NCBI GenBank assembly: GCA_046263255.1
Contig: JBHELD010000012.1
Span: forward strand, 5,536 to 69,535
Direction of reading: 5' to 3'
Length of the DNA stretch: 64,000 bases
From: JALZEG01 sp046263255
GTDB taxonomy: Bacteria > Actinomycetota > CADDZG01 > WHSQ01
Below the pieces are notes generated by a model. That model was not told the origin of the DNA. It worked only from the letters and a program-made list of their open reading frames with translations, and searched no databases. Every line of letters begins with the position of its first letter. Within the stretch, counting starts at the first letter, position 1. Of this stretch, positions 42,627 to 50,534 are shown piece by piece. The position numbers and the translations under genes are program-made.

Positions 42627-44210
42627 CTAGCGGAGTCGCGGCCCCCCCACGATCGTGCCCACGACTCCTTCGTTGCCCTGGTTGCTCGGCCCCGTCTGCG
42701 CGCACTGGTTCACGCACGCGTCGACGAACGAGCCCCACGGGCGGCCCTGGTCGTCGATCACGACGTCGAGGAAGTCGTAGACGGCCTTGCAGCGGATCGG
42801 ACCGCAGGTCCCGCGCACCATCGGGTCGGACGGGTCGTTTATCGACGCGGAGTGGAAGACCGGCGAGCGATCGAGCGCGTTCGCCGAGACGGTCATGTAC
42901 CCGTTCCACGTCACGTCCTCGTAGCTCCCCGGGTCGGGGGGGCCGAGGAAGAAGAGCTGCCTGAAGCAGTAGACGGGGTCGGGCTTGCAGTCGTCGCTCT
43001 CCGGAAACGGCTCCCCCGGCGAGTTCGTGCTGCCCATGTACACGACCGCCACCTTGCCGCGGCCCCCGAGCGCGAGGCTCGGAAGCGCTGCTTCCTTCAG
43101 GCCGGGCGGCCCGACCATCAGCGGCTTGCTCCACGTCTTTCCGCCGTCGCGCGACACGGCGAGGTACGGGAGCCGGTTGCGCGCGATCCAGAAGTAGTAG
43201 ACGTTGCCGTCGCCGTCGGCCGCGACGCTCGCCTCGTGCTCGTAGACGCCGGTCGGGCTCAGCGGCATCCCGTTGTCGGCGACCTGCACCCGAGTCCAGG
43301 TGGCGCCCTCGTCGCGGCTGATCGCGAGCCACGGCTGACCGCACAGCCCCTTGGGGACGTAGATCGTGCCGTCCGGGCCGCCGAAGCCGTGCCCGATCGC
43401 GCCGTGGCAGTAGCCGTCGATGCCGAGGTCGTTCTCGGGCTGCCGGTCGGTGACGAACGGGGGGGCGCCGGTCGGGACGTACGAGACGCCGCCGTCGAGC
43501 GACTTCAGGCACTGCGTCGCGACCGAGTAGATGGTCGCGCCCGCCTGAGTCGAGCACGCGTAGACGACGTTGTCGTAGACCACGGTGGGACTGAGGACGG
43601 GAGGCGCGGCGAAGAGGTTCTGGTGGTCCTGCAGCCCGCAGCCCCCGGCGGTCGTCGTCCACGTCTCGCCGCGGTCGTCGGTGAACGAGATCAGCGAGCA
43701 ACCGAAGAAGAAGTCGAAGGTGAAGACGCGCTCGGTCGACGGATCGACCCAGAGGAACGGGTCGAGCGTCTGGGGGTGGCGGTCCATCGACCCGAGCTTC
43801 GGCGAGACGTCGCGCCACTTCCGGCCGCCGTTGCCGCTGGCGAGCACTTGCGGTCCGCTGCTCAGCGCCTGGAAGAAGATCGTGCCGCTCTTGGTGACGC
43901 CGAGCGTGGGCTCACCCGCGCCGACGCCGGTGCGGAAAAGACGCGGCGTCGCCCTGCCCCCGCGCAGCGGCGCGCCGCCGGCCGGGTGGATCACGGTGGC
44001 GGGGCCGGAGTCGGCGGCGATGCTGCGGCGGAACCTCGGTGTAGTCACGCCGGGCTCGAAATCGGGCGGGGCCTCCTCCATGTCGAGGCGGGCGTCGACG
44101 TGGGCGTGGGCGTGCGGGACGCGCGGAGTCGCCACAGGCGCCGCGGGGGCAGTGGCCACCCCCCACAGCACGAGCGCGGCCAGCGCGACGACGGGGACCC
44201 GGCGCGTCAT
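42627..44210 (-). CDS. Secreted BNR/sialidase-like beta-propeller protein
   Basis: A 527-residue protein with ATG behind GGGAGGAAG and a signal peptide (VPVVALAALVLWGVATAPAA). The mature chain carries Asp-box (BNR) signatures S/T-x-D-x-G-x-T-W: FTDDRGETWTT, ISRDEGATWTR, VSRDGGKTWSK, and SLDGGVSY, typical of sialidase and Vps10-type propellers. The catalytic Arg triad and Tyr of true sialidases are not identifiable, so a binding or structural propeller is as likely as an enzyme. It lies between two secreted protein genes in an extracellular block, 71 bases downstream of the second S8 protease. Confidence 0.82.
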   Translation of the reverse strand: MTRRVPVVALAALVLWGVATAPAAPVATPRVPHAHAHVDARLDMEEAPPDFEPGVTTPRFRRSIAADSGPATVIHPAGGAPLRGGRATPRLFRTGVGAGEPTLGVTKSGTIFFQALSSGPQVLASGNGGRKWRDVSPKLGSMDRHPQTLDPFLWVDPSTERVFTFDFFFGCSLISFTDDRGETWTTTAGGCGLQDHQNLFAAPPVLSPTVVYDNVVYACSTQAGATIYSVATQCLKSLDGGVSYVPTGAPPFVTDRQPENDLGIDGYCHGAIGHGFGGPDGTIYVPKGLCGQPWLAISRDEGATWTRVQVADNGMPLSPTGVYEHEASVAADGDGNVYYFWIARNRLPYLAVSRDGGKTWSKPLMVGPPGLKEAALPSLALGGRGKVAVVYMGSTNSPGEPFPESDDCKPDPVYCFRQLFFLGPPDPGSYEDVTWNGYMTVSANALDRSPVFHSASINDPSDPMVRGTCGPIRCKAVYDFLDVVIDDQGRPWGSFVDACVNQCAQTGPSNQGNEGVVGTIVGGPRLR

Positions 44211-44281
44211 GTCTTCCTCCCGCGGCTGGGACGGACGTCCTTTTCGTGAGGATTCGGTGCCGGCGCCCGGCGGTCCTGCGC

Positions 44282-45823
44282 CTACGGAGGAGTCGGAACC
44301 GCGGGGCACGTCTGCTCGAGCGCCGACCGTACCGGGAACTCCGGGTCCGGCCCCGGCAGGCCGGTCCTCCCCGCGACGTAGTAGCCGCCCTTCCAGTGCC
44401 CCCAGATCTCCTGCCGGCAGAACGAGTCGACGATCATCCACTCGCGCTCGCCCGCGGGCCGCTTCAGCTCGCGCGTCCGGCCGTAAAGGGGGCCGAGGAT
44501 CCTCTCGAGCTCCTTCAACCAGGGGCCCGTCTCACCGCTCGAACGGGCGAGGTAGGTGCCGTGGCCCTCGGCCAGGAACTCGTCCTCGCCGACTACCGGC
44601 GCCGCTACGCGGTCGAGCGGATCGGTCGTCCCGGCGGCGGTGTGGACGGCCCCCAGCAGCAGCCGGCGGCGCAGCTCCTGCGCGGTCAGGATCCCGTCGG
44701 CGAGCTCGCAGCGGCGCCGCGCCCGGCCGCACGCAACGCCTCCACCGGACGCGATCACCCCGCGGCTCTGCACACGGCTCGAGCCGCTGAGGTCCCGGCG
44801 CGCCTCGTACAGAGCGCGCAGGTACATGCCGGCGACGGTGGGGGCCGCATTCGACGTCCCGCCGAACCCGCTCGGGCCGGTCTCGCTCACGGTCAGCGCG
44901 GTGTACGCCGAGGGGTACCGGCGCCCGACGCCCGACACGTCGGCCGGCTTTCCGTGGCCGACGTAGGAGCCCTGAGTCGTGGGGCTCACGGCACCGACCG
45001 TTATCAACCAGTCCGGTCCCTTCTCGGAGCTCAGATACGTCGGGTTCGGCGCGACGAAGGCGTTCTCGAAGCCGTTGCCGGCGGAGAAGAAGACCGTCTG
45101 CCCGCGGTCGGCCGCCTTGCGCTGCGCCTCCGAGTCGTCGCCGTTGTAGATCTTCGGCACGATGTCGCCGTTGCCGTACGAGTTCGACACCGCGTCGATC
45201 CACGGCTGGTCCATCGCCCAGTCGAGGGCGGCGACGGCCTCGTCCGCCGATCCGATGTCGATGAAGACGAGCAGGCACTCCGGGCACGTCCCGTGCAGGT
45301 TCCCGACCGAGACGCTCGTGGTGCCGGTGCCGTGCTCGGACGAGCTCCCGTGGATCTTCTCGGTCCCGAACTCGATCGCGCCGACGACCTTCGTCCCCGG
45401 CAGCCAGTAGTAGTTGATGCGGTCGCGGGTGCTGCGCTCGACCGCGTCCCACTTCGACGTGTCCTGCGCGTCGAGCTCCTGGAGGCGAGCGTCGGGGTTC
45501 TTCTGGTCGAGCGTCAGGTCGATCGCCCCGTACGACGCGAACGCCTTGTCCGGGGTCGGGAACCCGCGGAGCCACCGATGGGGCGGGGTCTCGAGTGGCA
45601 GGTCGTTCGAACGGTCCCGATCGAGATGCTGCGGCATCTTCGAGGCGGCGTAGTCCCAGTGGTACGGCGAAAACGTGTAGTCGATCACCGCGAGGACCAC
45701 GGCGTCGTCGCCGGCGTCGGCCGGCGTGAGGGAGCCGCGAGGCGCCGAGCGCTCGGACGCGGCCGCCGGCGCGAGGAGCGCCGTGGTCAGAGCGGCCGCC
45801 GCGGCCAGCGCGATCCTCCGCAT
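44282..45823 (-). CDS. Secreted S8 (subtilisin-family) serine protease
   Basis: A 513-residue protein with a signal peptide (MRRIALAAAAALTTALLAPAAAS). The triad is Asp in LAVIDYTFSPYH (near 46), His in SEHGTGTTSVSVG (near 165) and Ser in FGGTSNAAPTVAG (near 323); oxyanion Asn is in FFSAGNG. The Asp motif is atypical (usually DTG/DSG, here DYTFS). Paralogous to the protease at 38178. The C-terminal ~120 residues (after ~390) hold extra Cys and Trp residues and may be a cell-surface or substrate domain. Start ATG has GGGGAGGAC before it. Confidence 0.88.
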   Translation of the reverse strand: MRRIALAAAAALTTALLAPAAASERSAPRGSLTPADAGDDAVVLAVIDYTFSPYHWDYAASKMPQHLDRDRSNDLPLETPPHRWLRGFPTPDKAFASYGAIDLTLDQKNPDARLQELDAQDTSKWDAVERSTRDRINYYWLPGTKVVGAIEFGTEKIHGSSSEHGTGTTSVSVGNLHGTCPECLLVFIDIGSADEAVAALDWAMDQPWIDAVSNSYGNGDIVPKIYNGDDSEAQRKAADRGQTVFFSAGNGFENAFVAPNPTYLSSEKGPDWLITVGAVSPTTQGSYVGHGKPADVSGVGRRYPSAYTALTVSETGPSGFGGTSNAAPTVAGMYLRALYEARRDLSGSSRVQSRGVIASGGGVACGRARRRCELADGILTAQELRRRLLLGAVHTAAGTTDPLDRVAAPVVGEDEFLAEGHGTYLARSSGETGPWLKELERILGPLYGRTRELKRPAGEREWMIVDSFCRQEIWGHWKGGYYVAGRTGLPGPDPEFPVRSALEQTCPAVPTPP

Positions 45824-45953
45824 CTCGTCCTCCCCGTGGTGTCTTCGGCCGTCGGTGTGAGGGTTCGGGACCTGGTCCCCATCTCCTCCGCCCGGAGCCC
45901 GCGCCGGATGCGCCGTCGGCGCCGCCTCGACGAGCCGGGGCGCCGGTGGCGAT

Positions 45954-46445
45954 CTACGCCTCGTGCCCCGGCTCGAACTCCTTCGCCCTCTGGAACGAGA
46001 AGAACGACGATCCGCCGGCCTCGGCGGAGACGGGCTCGAGCAGGAACCCGGTGTGATCCCCGACCGGCAGTCGATCGAGCACCTTTCCGACGAAGCGGTC
46101 CGGGCACTCGGTGAGGATCGGTACGCCCTCCGGCCCCGGCTCCCACGCGCACCGCTCGAACTTGTCGACCTCGTCCCCCGTCTCCTCCCCGAACAGCCGG
46201 GCCAGCGCCTCGCAGTCCTCCGGCACGACGTGGACGCCGAGGAGCTGCGCCCCCAGGGCGACGCGGTGCGTGTGGTTCTTGTCCGAGAGGAACGCCACGA
46301 AACGGGGAGGGTCGATGCTGCACTGCGAGCCGAAGCCGACGAGGCACCCGGCGCGCCCCGAGCCGGAGGCCGCGGTGACGACGAACATCGCGTGGTCGAG
46401 GTGAGCGGTGAGCTCGTCGAAGGCGTGGCGCGGCTCGGTCGTCAT
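45954..46445 (-). CDS. Flavin reductase-like (FMN-binding split-barrel) protein
   Basis: A 163-residue protein with the flavin reductase fold: AMFVVTAASGSGRAGCLVGF, CSIDPPRFVAFLSDKNHTH and the C-terminal strand TGFLLEPVSAEAG. Members supply reduced flavin to monooxygenases or are flavin-storage proteins. Its ATG overlaps the stop of the preceding small membrane gene by four bases (ATGA), so the pair is coupled. Confidence 0.85.
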   Translation of the reverse strand: MTTEPRHAFDELTAHLDHAMFVVTAASGSGRAGCLVGFGSQCSIDPPRFVAFLSDKNHTHRVALGAQLLGVHVVPEDCEALARLFGEETGDEVDKFERCAWEPGPEGVPILTECPDRFVGKVLDRLPVGDHTGFLLEPVSAEAGGSSFFSFQRAKEFEPGHEA

Positions 46446-46777
46446 GGCGGAACGATTCTCTCGCCGCGCGCGCCTCGAACCACCGATCGGACCGGGGGCA
46501 ACGCCGCCACCACCCGCGACCCCGCTGTGAGGTCGTGTAGCGCAGCCCGATCGGCCCGCCGGAACGCCCGAACGGCGTAGAGCGTCCACGCGAAGAGCAT
46601 GCCGAGCAGGACGAGACCGCGGCGCACGCGCCCAGGCGCGCTCCGAGGGGAGAGCGGGCACGATCTGCGGGTGGCGTGCGGCCCCGCCGCCGCGTCGCAC
46701 CCGCCCCGCGCGACGAAGCACGCCGCCCCACCCGCTGCGCACCACGCGGCGGCCAGACCCACGTTGAACGCGACCAT
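46442..46777 (-). CDS. Short RDD-like membrane protein, possibly truncated
   Basis: From the ATG at 46777 (with GGAAGGGG before it) the frame gives 111 residues with two membrane spans, ending in RRADRAALHDLTAGSRVV, the C-terminal signature of RDD-family proteins (ALHDxxAGTxVV). Standard RDD proteins have a third span and a GRTxGKR motif, not seen here. A frame continues upstream to 46948 without a clear start. A different frame just upstream has hydrophobic stretches, so a frameshifted longer RDD gene is possible. Coupled to the flavin reductase gene. Confidence 0.45.
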   Translation of the reverse strand: MVAFNVGLAAAWCAAGGAACFVARGGCDAAAGPHATRRSCPLSPRSAPGRVRRGLVLLGMLFAWTLYAVRAFRRADRAALHDLTAGSRVVAALPPVRSVVRGARGERIVPP

Positions 46778-46923
46778 CGCCCCTTCCGAGGAGACGGACC
46801 GCGCCGCCGTCGCGGCGAGGACATCCAGAACGTGAACAGCGACGGGAACACGGCCCCGGCCGCCGAGGCCCAGCGCGCGCTCCGGGGAAAGGCGTACGGA
46901 AGGCGGGCCCCCACGGCCCCTGT

Positions 46924-47085
46924 CTACGGCTGGTACGGCCCCGAGCACTTGCCGCCGACGTACACGCCGGTCGCGTCGCCGATCTTGCAGCGGACCGGCT
47001 GGATGATCGGGTCGGCCGAGGCCACCGCGGCCGGCGGCGCCCCCACGATGACGGCGGTGAGCACCGCCACGAACGCCCTGCGCAT
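46924..47085 (-). CDS. Small secreted peptide (53 residues)
   Basis: ATG at 47085 follows AGGAGAAGGGGGAAG. The peptide has a signal sequence (MRRAFVAVLTAVIVGAPPAAVASA) and a 29-residue mature part, DPIIQPVRCKIGDATGVYVG then GKCSGPYQP, with two cysteines that could pair. No family recognised. It is too short for most gene finders but the signal peptide and ribosome site are good. Confidence 0.6.
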   Translation of the reverse strand: MRRAFVAVLTAVIVGAPPAAVASADPIIQPVRCKIGDATGVYVGGKCSGPYQP

Positions 47086-47211
47086 CGTCTTCCCCCTTCT
47101 CCTTCGTCTCCGCCAGACCGGATGTCTACCAAAGGGGTCCTCCGGCCGCAAAGGGTCTTTCGGGGTCAGGGGAGGAAGGAGAACTCCGCCGGGGCGGTGA
47201 ACTCCTCGTAT

Positions 47212-47628
47212 ATGAGGAAGGCAGCTCTGCTGCGCGCGAGCGCCGCCGCCGCTGCGGCAGCCCTGGTGCTCGGCGTGCCGCCCCCCGCCCACGCGGCGGT
47301 CGCCGCGGCCGCGCCCGGAGGCTTCCTCGCCGGGTTCGCCACACCGGTCGTGGTGGCGGCGCAGGGCGAGGAGATCACGTTCTTCAACGCCGACGTCGCC
47401 CCGCACAACTTCGTCGCCGACGGCGTCTACCTCTCGAAGAAGGACGCGAAGAAGGCCCGGTGGTGCACGGCCTACACGTCAAAGAGCTGTCCGCTCTTCT
47501 GGAGCGCGACGATCACGGCCGGCGAGACCACCGAGGTCGAGGGCATCGAGCGCCTCGAGTCCGGGCAGCGGTACCCGTTCTTCTGCACGGTCCACCCGGG
47601 CATGAAGGGGACGCTGGTCATCCGCTGA
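47212..47628 (+). CDS. Secreted cupredoxin (plastocyanin-like) copper protein
   Basis: A 138-residue protein with a signal peptide (LLRASAAAAAAALVLGVPPPAHA). The type 1 copper ligands are present: His in DVAPHNFVAD (near 63), then Cys, His and Met in FFCTVHPGMKG (near 123-132). It should carry single electrons outside the membrane. It overlaps the next gene by one base (TGATG), so the two are translated together and the propeller protein is its likely redox partner. No ribosome site lies directly before ATG 47212; purine-rich GGAGGAAGGAG is 30 bases upstream. Confidence 0.88.
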   Translation: MRKAALLRASAAAAAAALVLGVPPPAHAAVAAAAPGGFLAGFATPVVVAAQGEEITFFNADVAPHNFVADGVYLSKKDAKKARWCTAYTSKSCPLFWSATITAGETTEVEGIERLESGQRYPFFCTVHPGMKGTLVIR

Positions 47629-48866
47629 TGCGCCGGAGCCCGCGCCTTCTCGCCACTCTGGCCGTGGCCGCGACCTCCTTCGCAGCCACCAGCATCTCGG
47701 CGGCCCCGGCGTCCCCCGTCTCCCTCGTCCAACCCGGCTTCGTCGTCACGCCCTTCGCGGAGACACGGGGGACGCCGACGAGCCTCGCCTTCAGCCCCGA
47801 CGGCGACACGCTGTACGTCACCGACCTCGTCAGCGGCAACGTGCTCGCGATCGACTCGACCGGGCTCGTGGAGACGTTCGCGGAAGGCTTCAGGAGCCCC
47901 CTGGGAGTGGTCGCGGGGAGAGACGGGACCGTCTACGTCGCAGACGCGCAGGCCGCGCGCGAGGGCCCGTTCGGCTTCCGCAGCTACGGGCGCGTCTGGC
48001 GCGTGCGCGACACGGACGACGACGGGATCGCAGACAAGCAGCGCGTGGTGCTGAAGGACCTGCCGAACGGACGGCACAACACGAACGGCCTCGCGTTCGG
48101 GCCCGACGGCATGCTCTACGTCGCGAACGGGAACTCGACCGACGACGGCGTCGAGGGCGGCGAGTCCGAGGTCGAGCCGTGGTCGGGCTCGGTCGTGAGG
48201 GTCGGCCCCCGAGCGCGCAAGGTCTCGGTGACGAAGCTCCCGCGCAGCGCGCTGGTCGCGCACGGCTGGCGCAACGTCTACGACCTCGCGTTCTCGCCGG
48301 TCGAGCCGACGAAGCTCTTCGTTCCGATGAACGGCGCCGACGACGCACGCCAGGGCTCGACCGGGGAGAACCCGGTGGACCCGAATCTCGAGGACTCCGA
48401 CGACCTGCTCTACGTCACCGACGTGGACGACCGGCGCGTCGACGACTTCGCCTTCCCCTCGTGCCTCTACAACCTCGCCGAGCGCGGGAACCTCGAGCCC
48501 TACCAGAACCCCAACCCGGACGTCATCGAGCGCTTCGGGCCGTGCCGCAGGCGGACGGTCCCGCGGCCGGTGTCGTCGTTCGGGCTCCACCCGTCGGCGA
48601 ACGGGCTCGCGTTCCAGACCACCGACGCGTGGGGGGAGGACTACCGCGACGACCTCTTCGTCGCCGAGTGGGGCAGCATCTTCGGACCTCCCGCGGGGCA
48701 CAAGGTCGTGCGCGTCGAGCTCGACGAGACGGGGACGAAGGTCACGGGGCAGAGCGACTTCGTCGAGATGGACACGCCCCTCGACGTGACCTTCCATCCC
48801 GAGGGGGCCGCGCTGTACGTGGCGGACTTCTCGGGGGCGATCTTCAAGGTCGAGAAGGCGATCTGA
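47628..48866 (+). CDS. Secreted PQQ/sugar-dehydrogenase-like beta-propeller
   Basis: A 412-residue protein with a signal peptide (LLATLAVAATSFAATSISAAP). Propeller repeats of the NHL/SGL and glucose/sorbosone dehydrogenase type are seen: PTSLAFSPDGDTLYVTD, RSPLGVVAGRDGTVYVAD, NTNGLAFGPDGMLYVANGNS, AHGWRNVYDLAFSP, LDVTFHPEGAALYVADFSG. The HNTNGLAFGPDG and RNVYDLAF segments are those that bind PQQ in sugar dehydrogenases. Coupling to a cupredoxin fits an oxidase passing electrons to copper (inference). Confidence 0.82.
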   Translation: MRRSPRLLATLAVAATSFAATSISAAPASPVSLVQPGFVVTPFAETRGTPTSLAFSPDGDTLYVTDLVSGNVLAIDSTGLVETFAEGFRSPLGVVAGRDGTVYVADAQAAREGPFGFRSYGRVWRVRDTDDDGIADKQRVVLKDLPNGRHNTNGLAFGPDGMLYVANGNSTDDGVEGGESEVEPWSGSVVRVGPRARKVSVTKLPRSALVAHGWRNVYDLAFSPVEPTKLFVPMNGADDARQGSTGENPVDPNLEDSDDLLYVTDVDDRRVDDFAFPSCLYNLAERGNLEPYQNPNPDVIERFGPCRRRTVPRPVSSFGLHPSANGLAFQTTDAWGEDYRDDLFVAEWGSIFGPPAGHKVVRVELDETGTKVTGQSDFVEMDTPLDVTFHPEGAALYVADFSGAIFKVEKAI

Positions 48867-48927
48867 CCGGCCGCCGCTCAGACGGCGGCGCGGCCTCCAA
48901 CGGCCTCATGCTCGCGTCGTGCGGCAG

Positions 48928-48953
48928 CGCGATACGCACCGGCGCGTATCGCG
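48928..48953. terminator. Hairpin between convergent genes, putative bidirectional terminator
   Basis: Perfect 10-base stem CGCGATACGC / GCGTATCGCG with a six-base loop, placed between the propeller gene and the Crp/Fnr gene that face each other. No T-run on either side. Confidence 0.5.
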
Positions 48954-48984
48954 GGCTCGGCGGCGCGGGTGGGCCGCCGGCCCC

Positions 48985-49662
48985 TCAGACGCCCGCGAGC
49001 CGCCTCAGGGCCCCCATGTCCTTCAGGACGATCTGCCTTCCCGCGATGAGCAGGTAGCCGCGGCCCTCGAAGGTCTTCAGGATCTGGTTCACCGTCGGGC
49101 GGGATCCCGCGACCATCGCGGCGATCTCCCCCTGCGTGACCTTCAGGTCGAGCAGCGTCCCGGCGGGGCCCTCGGCGGCGTCCTCGGCGAACGACAGCAG
49201 CAGCTTCGCGACGCGCCCGTGCAGGTCGAGGAAAACCAGATCCTCGGTCCGGTCCTGCAGCCGGCGGATCAGCTTGCCGAGCATGCGGAGGTACGCGTCG
49301 ACGAGCCGGGGATGCTCACCGAGGAGAGCGAAGAACGCGGCGCGGGTGAAGACGAGCAGCCGCGCGGCTTCGACCACCTCCGCAGACGCCGAGCGCGGGC
49401 CCCCGTCGACCAGCGCGACCTCGCCCAGGATCGCCGGCGACTCGAACACGCCGAGGTGCAGCTCGGCGCCCTCCTCCGACGTGACGAATGCCTTCACCCG
49501 TCCCTCGAGGATCACGTACAGCGCGTCGCCGGGATCCTGCTGGTAGAAGAGGATCTGCCCCTTCGGGTAGGAGCGCGCGATGCCCCTGCGGGCGATCGTG
49601 TCGAGGTCCCCGGGCGACAGGCCGCCGAACAGCTCCGTCCGCGCCAAGACCTCCGCACTCAC
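48985..49662 (-). CDS. Crp/Fnr-family transcription regulator
   Basis: A 225-residue protein: cyclic-nucleotide-binding-type beta barrel (LFGGLSPGDLDTIARRG to about 120; GEVALVDGGPRSASAEV is the phosphate-binding cassette, with the usual RxxS/T seen as RSAS), a dimer helix, and a winged helix (VTQGEIAAMVAGSRPTVNQILKTFEGRGYL, about 170-205). No Fe-S cysteines, so it resembles Crp rather than Fnr. GTG 49662 overlaps the stop of the ABATE/CGNR gene by one base (TAGTG), so both are co-translated. Confidence 0.92.
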   Translation of the reverse strand: MSAEVLARTELFGGLSPGDLDTIARRGIARSYPKGQILFYQQDPGDALYVILEGRVKAFVTSEEGAELHLGVFESPAILGEVALVDGGPRSASAEVVEAARLLVFTRAAFFALLGEHPRLVDAYLRMLGKLIRRLQDRTEDLVFLDLHGRVAKLLLSFAEDAAEGPAGTLLDLKVTQGEIAAMVAGSRPTVNQILKTFEGRGYLLIAGRQIVLKDMGALRRLAGV

Positions 49663-50213
49663 TATCCAGCCCGCTCCTTGTGCCGTGCCCGGAACGCCGC
49701 GACGTTCACCCGCGTGGAACACTGCGGATCGCAGTACCGCCGCGATCGGTTGCGCGAAGTATCTACGAATACGTCGGCGCAGTCATCGGCGTTGCAGACG
49801 CCGAGTCTCTCCCATCCCCAGCGCACGATGACGGTAGCGAGACCCATCGCGGCGGCGGCGGCCACGCGGTCGGCGAGCGGCGCGTCGTCGGCCGCGAAGT
49901 GGAGGTGCCACCGCCCGTCGTGGTCGGTCATCTGCGGCGCCGCCCCCGACCGGGCGAGCAGCTCGTTGATCCGTCGCGCCGCCTCCTTCTCGTCGGGCGC
50001 TTCGAAGATCGCCCGCAGGGGCGCGCGCAGCGCCCGCAACGCCTCGAGGTCGGGCTCCTCCACCGGTCCGTAGCCCTCGAGGCCCTGCGCGTCGAGGAGC
50101 GCGCGGGCGTCGTCCGGCGTCCTCACGTGCTCGTATCCCGAGACGGACCCCAAGGAGTTCACGAGGTTTACGGCGATGCCGACGCCGGGATCTGTGTAAT
50201 GGTCGAAATCCAT
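49662..50213 (-). CDS. ABATE/CGNR zinc-finger protein
   Basis: A 183-residue protein. The N-terminal ABATE region (AVNLVNSLGS, DDARALLDAQGLEG, LRALRAPLRAIFEA) is followed by a C-terminal zinc-ribbon of CGNR type: GVCNADDCADVFVDTSRNRS, then RYCDPQCSTRVNVAAFRAR. CGNR proteins are thought to be DNA-binding regulators that sense stress. ATG 50213 is chosen because GAAGGTAAG precedes it. It shares a divergent promoter region with the small gene to the right and is coupled to the Crp-type gene. Confidence 0.88.
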   Translation of the reverse strand: MDFDHYTDPGVGIAVNLVNSLGSVSGYEHVRTPDDARALLDAQGLEGYGPVEEPDLEALRALRAPLRAIFEAPDEKEAARRINELLARSGAAPQMTDHDGRWHLHFAADDAPLADRVAAAAAMGLATVIVRWGWERLGVCNADDCADVFVDTSRNRSRRYCDPQCSTRVNVAAFRARHKERAG

Positions 50214-50287
50214 TTGACTTCTTACCTTCGCCGGCATATGTTGTAACGGTCATCGAAAGTATAGCCCATTACGAAAGGAGGGCGCCA

Positions 50288-50497
50288 GTGCACCCGGTAA
50301 TCCTCCGCCACGTCGCCCAGGACCACGTCCGCACGTTGATCGAGGAGGCCGACCGCCACCGGCTCGCGCGGCTTGCTCCGGCGCGGCGCTCTCCGCGCCT
50401 GCGCCGGCGCCTCGGCCTCGGCCTGATCGCACTCGGCAACAGGCTCGCCTGCGACGGCCCCCGCGGCCTCGCCGGCGTGCGCGGGGGCCGCGCCTGA
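50288..50497 (+). CDS. Small basic protein of unknown function
   Basis: A 69-residue protein with GTG behind a strong GAAAGGAGGG site. The N-terminal part (HPVILRHVAQDHVRTLIEEA) is an amphipathic helix; the middle is Arg-rich and the region LGLGLIALGNRLA is mildly hydrophobic. Similar short Arg-rich proteins with an 'RHVAxxHVxxLxxEA' start are common in actinobacteria; function unknown. Confidence 0.7.
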   Translation: MHPVILRHVAQDHVRTLIEEADRHRLARLAPARRSPRLRRRLGLGLIALGNRLACDGPRGLAGVRGGRA

Positions 50498-50522
50498 GCC
50501 CTGCCGTGTGACGGCACGCGCC

Positions 50523-50528
50523 TAACAT
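50523..50528 (+). promoter_or_regulatory. Leaderless -10 box (TAACAT) for the LLM oxidoreductase
   Basis: TAACAT, six bases, then ATG at 50535. No ribosome site. Confidence 0.55.
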
Positions 50529-50534
50529 CCCGGG

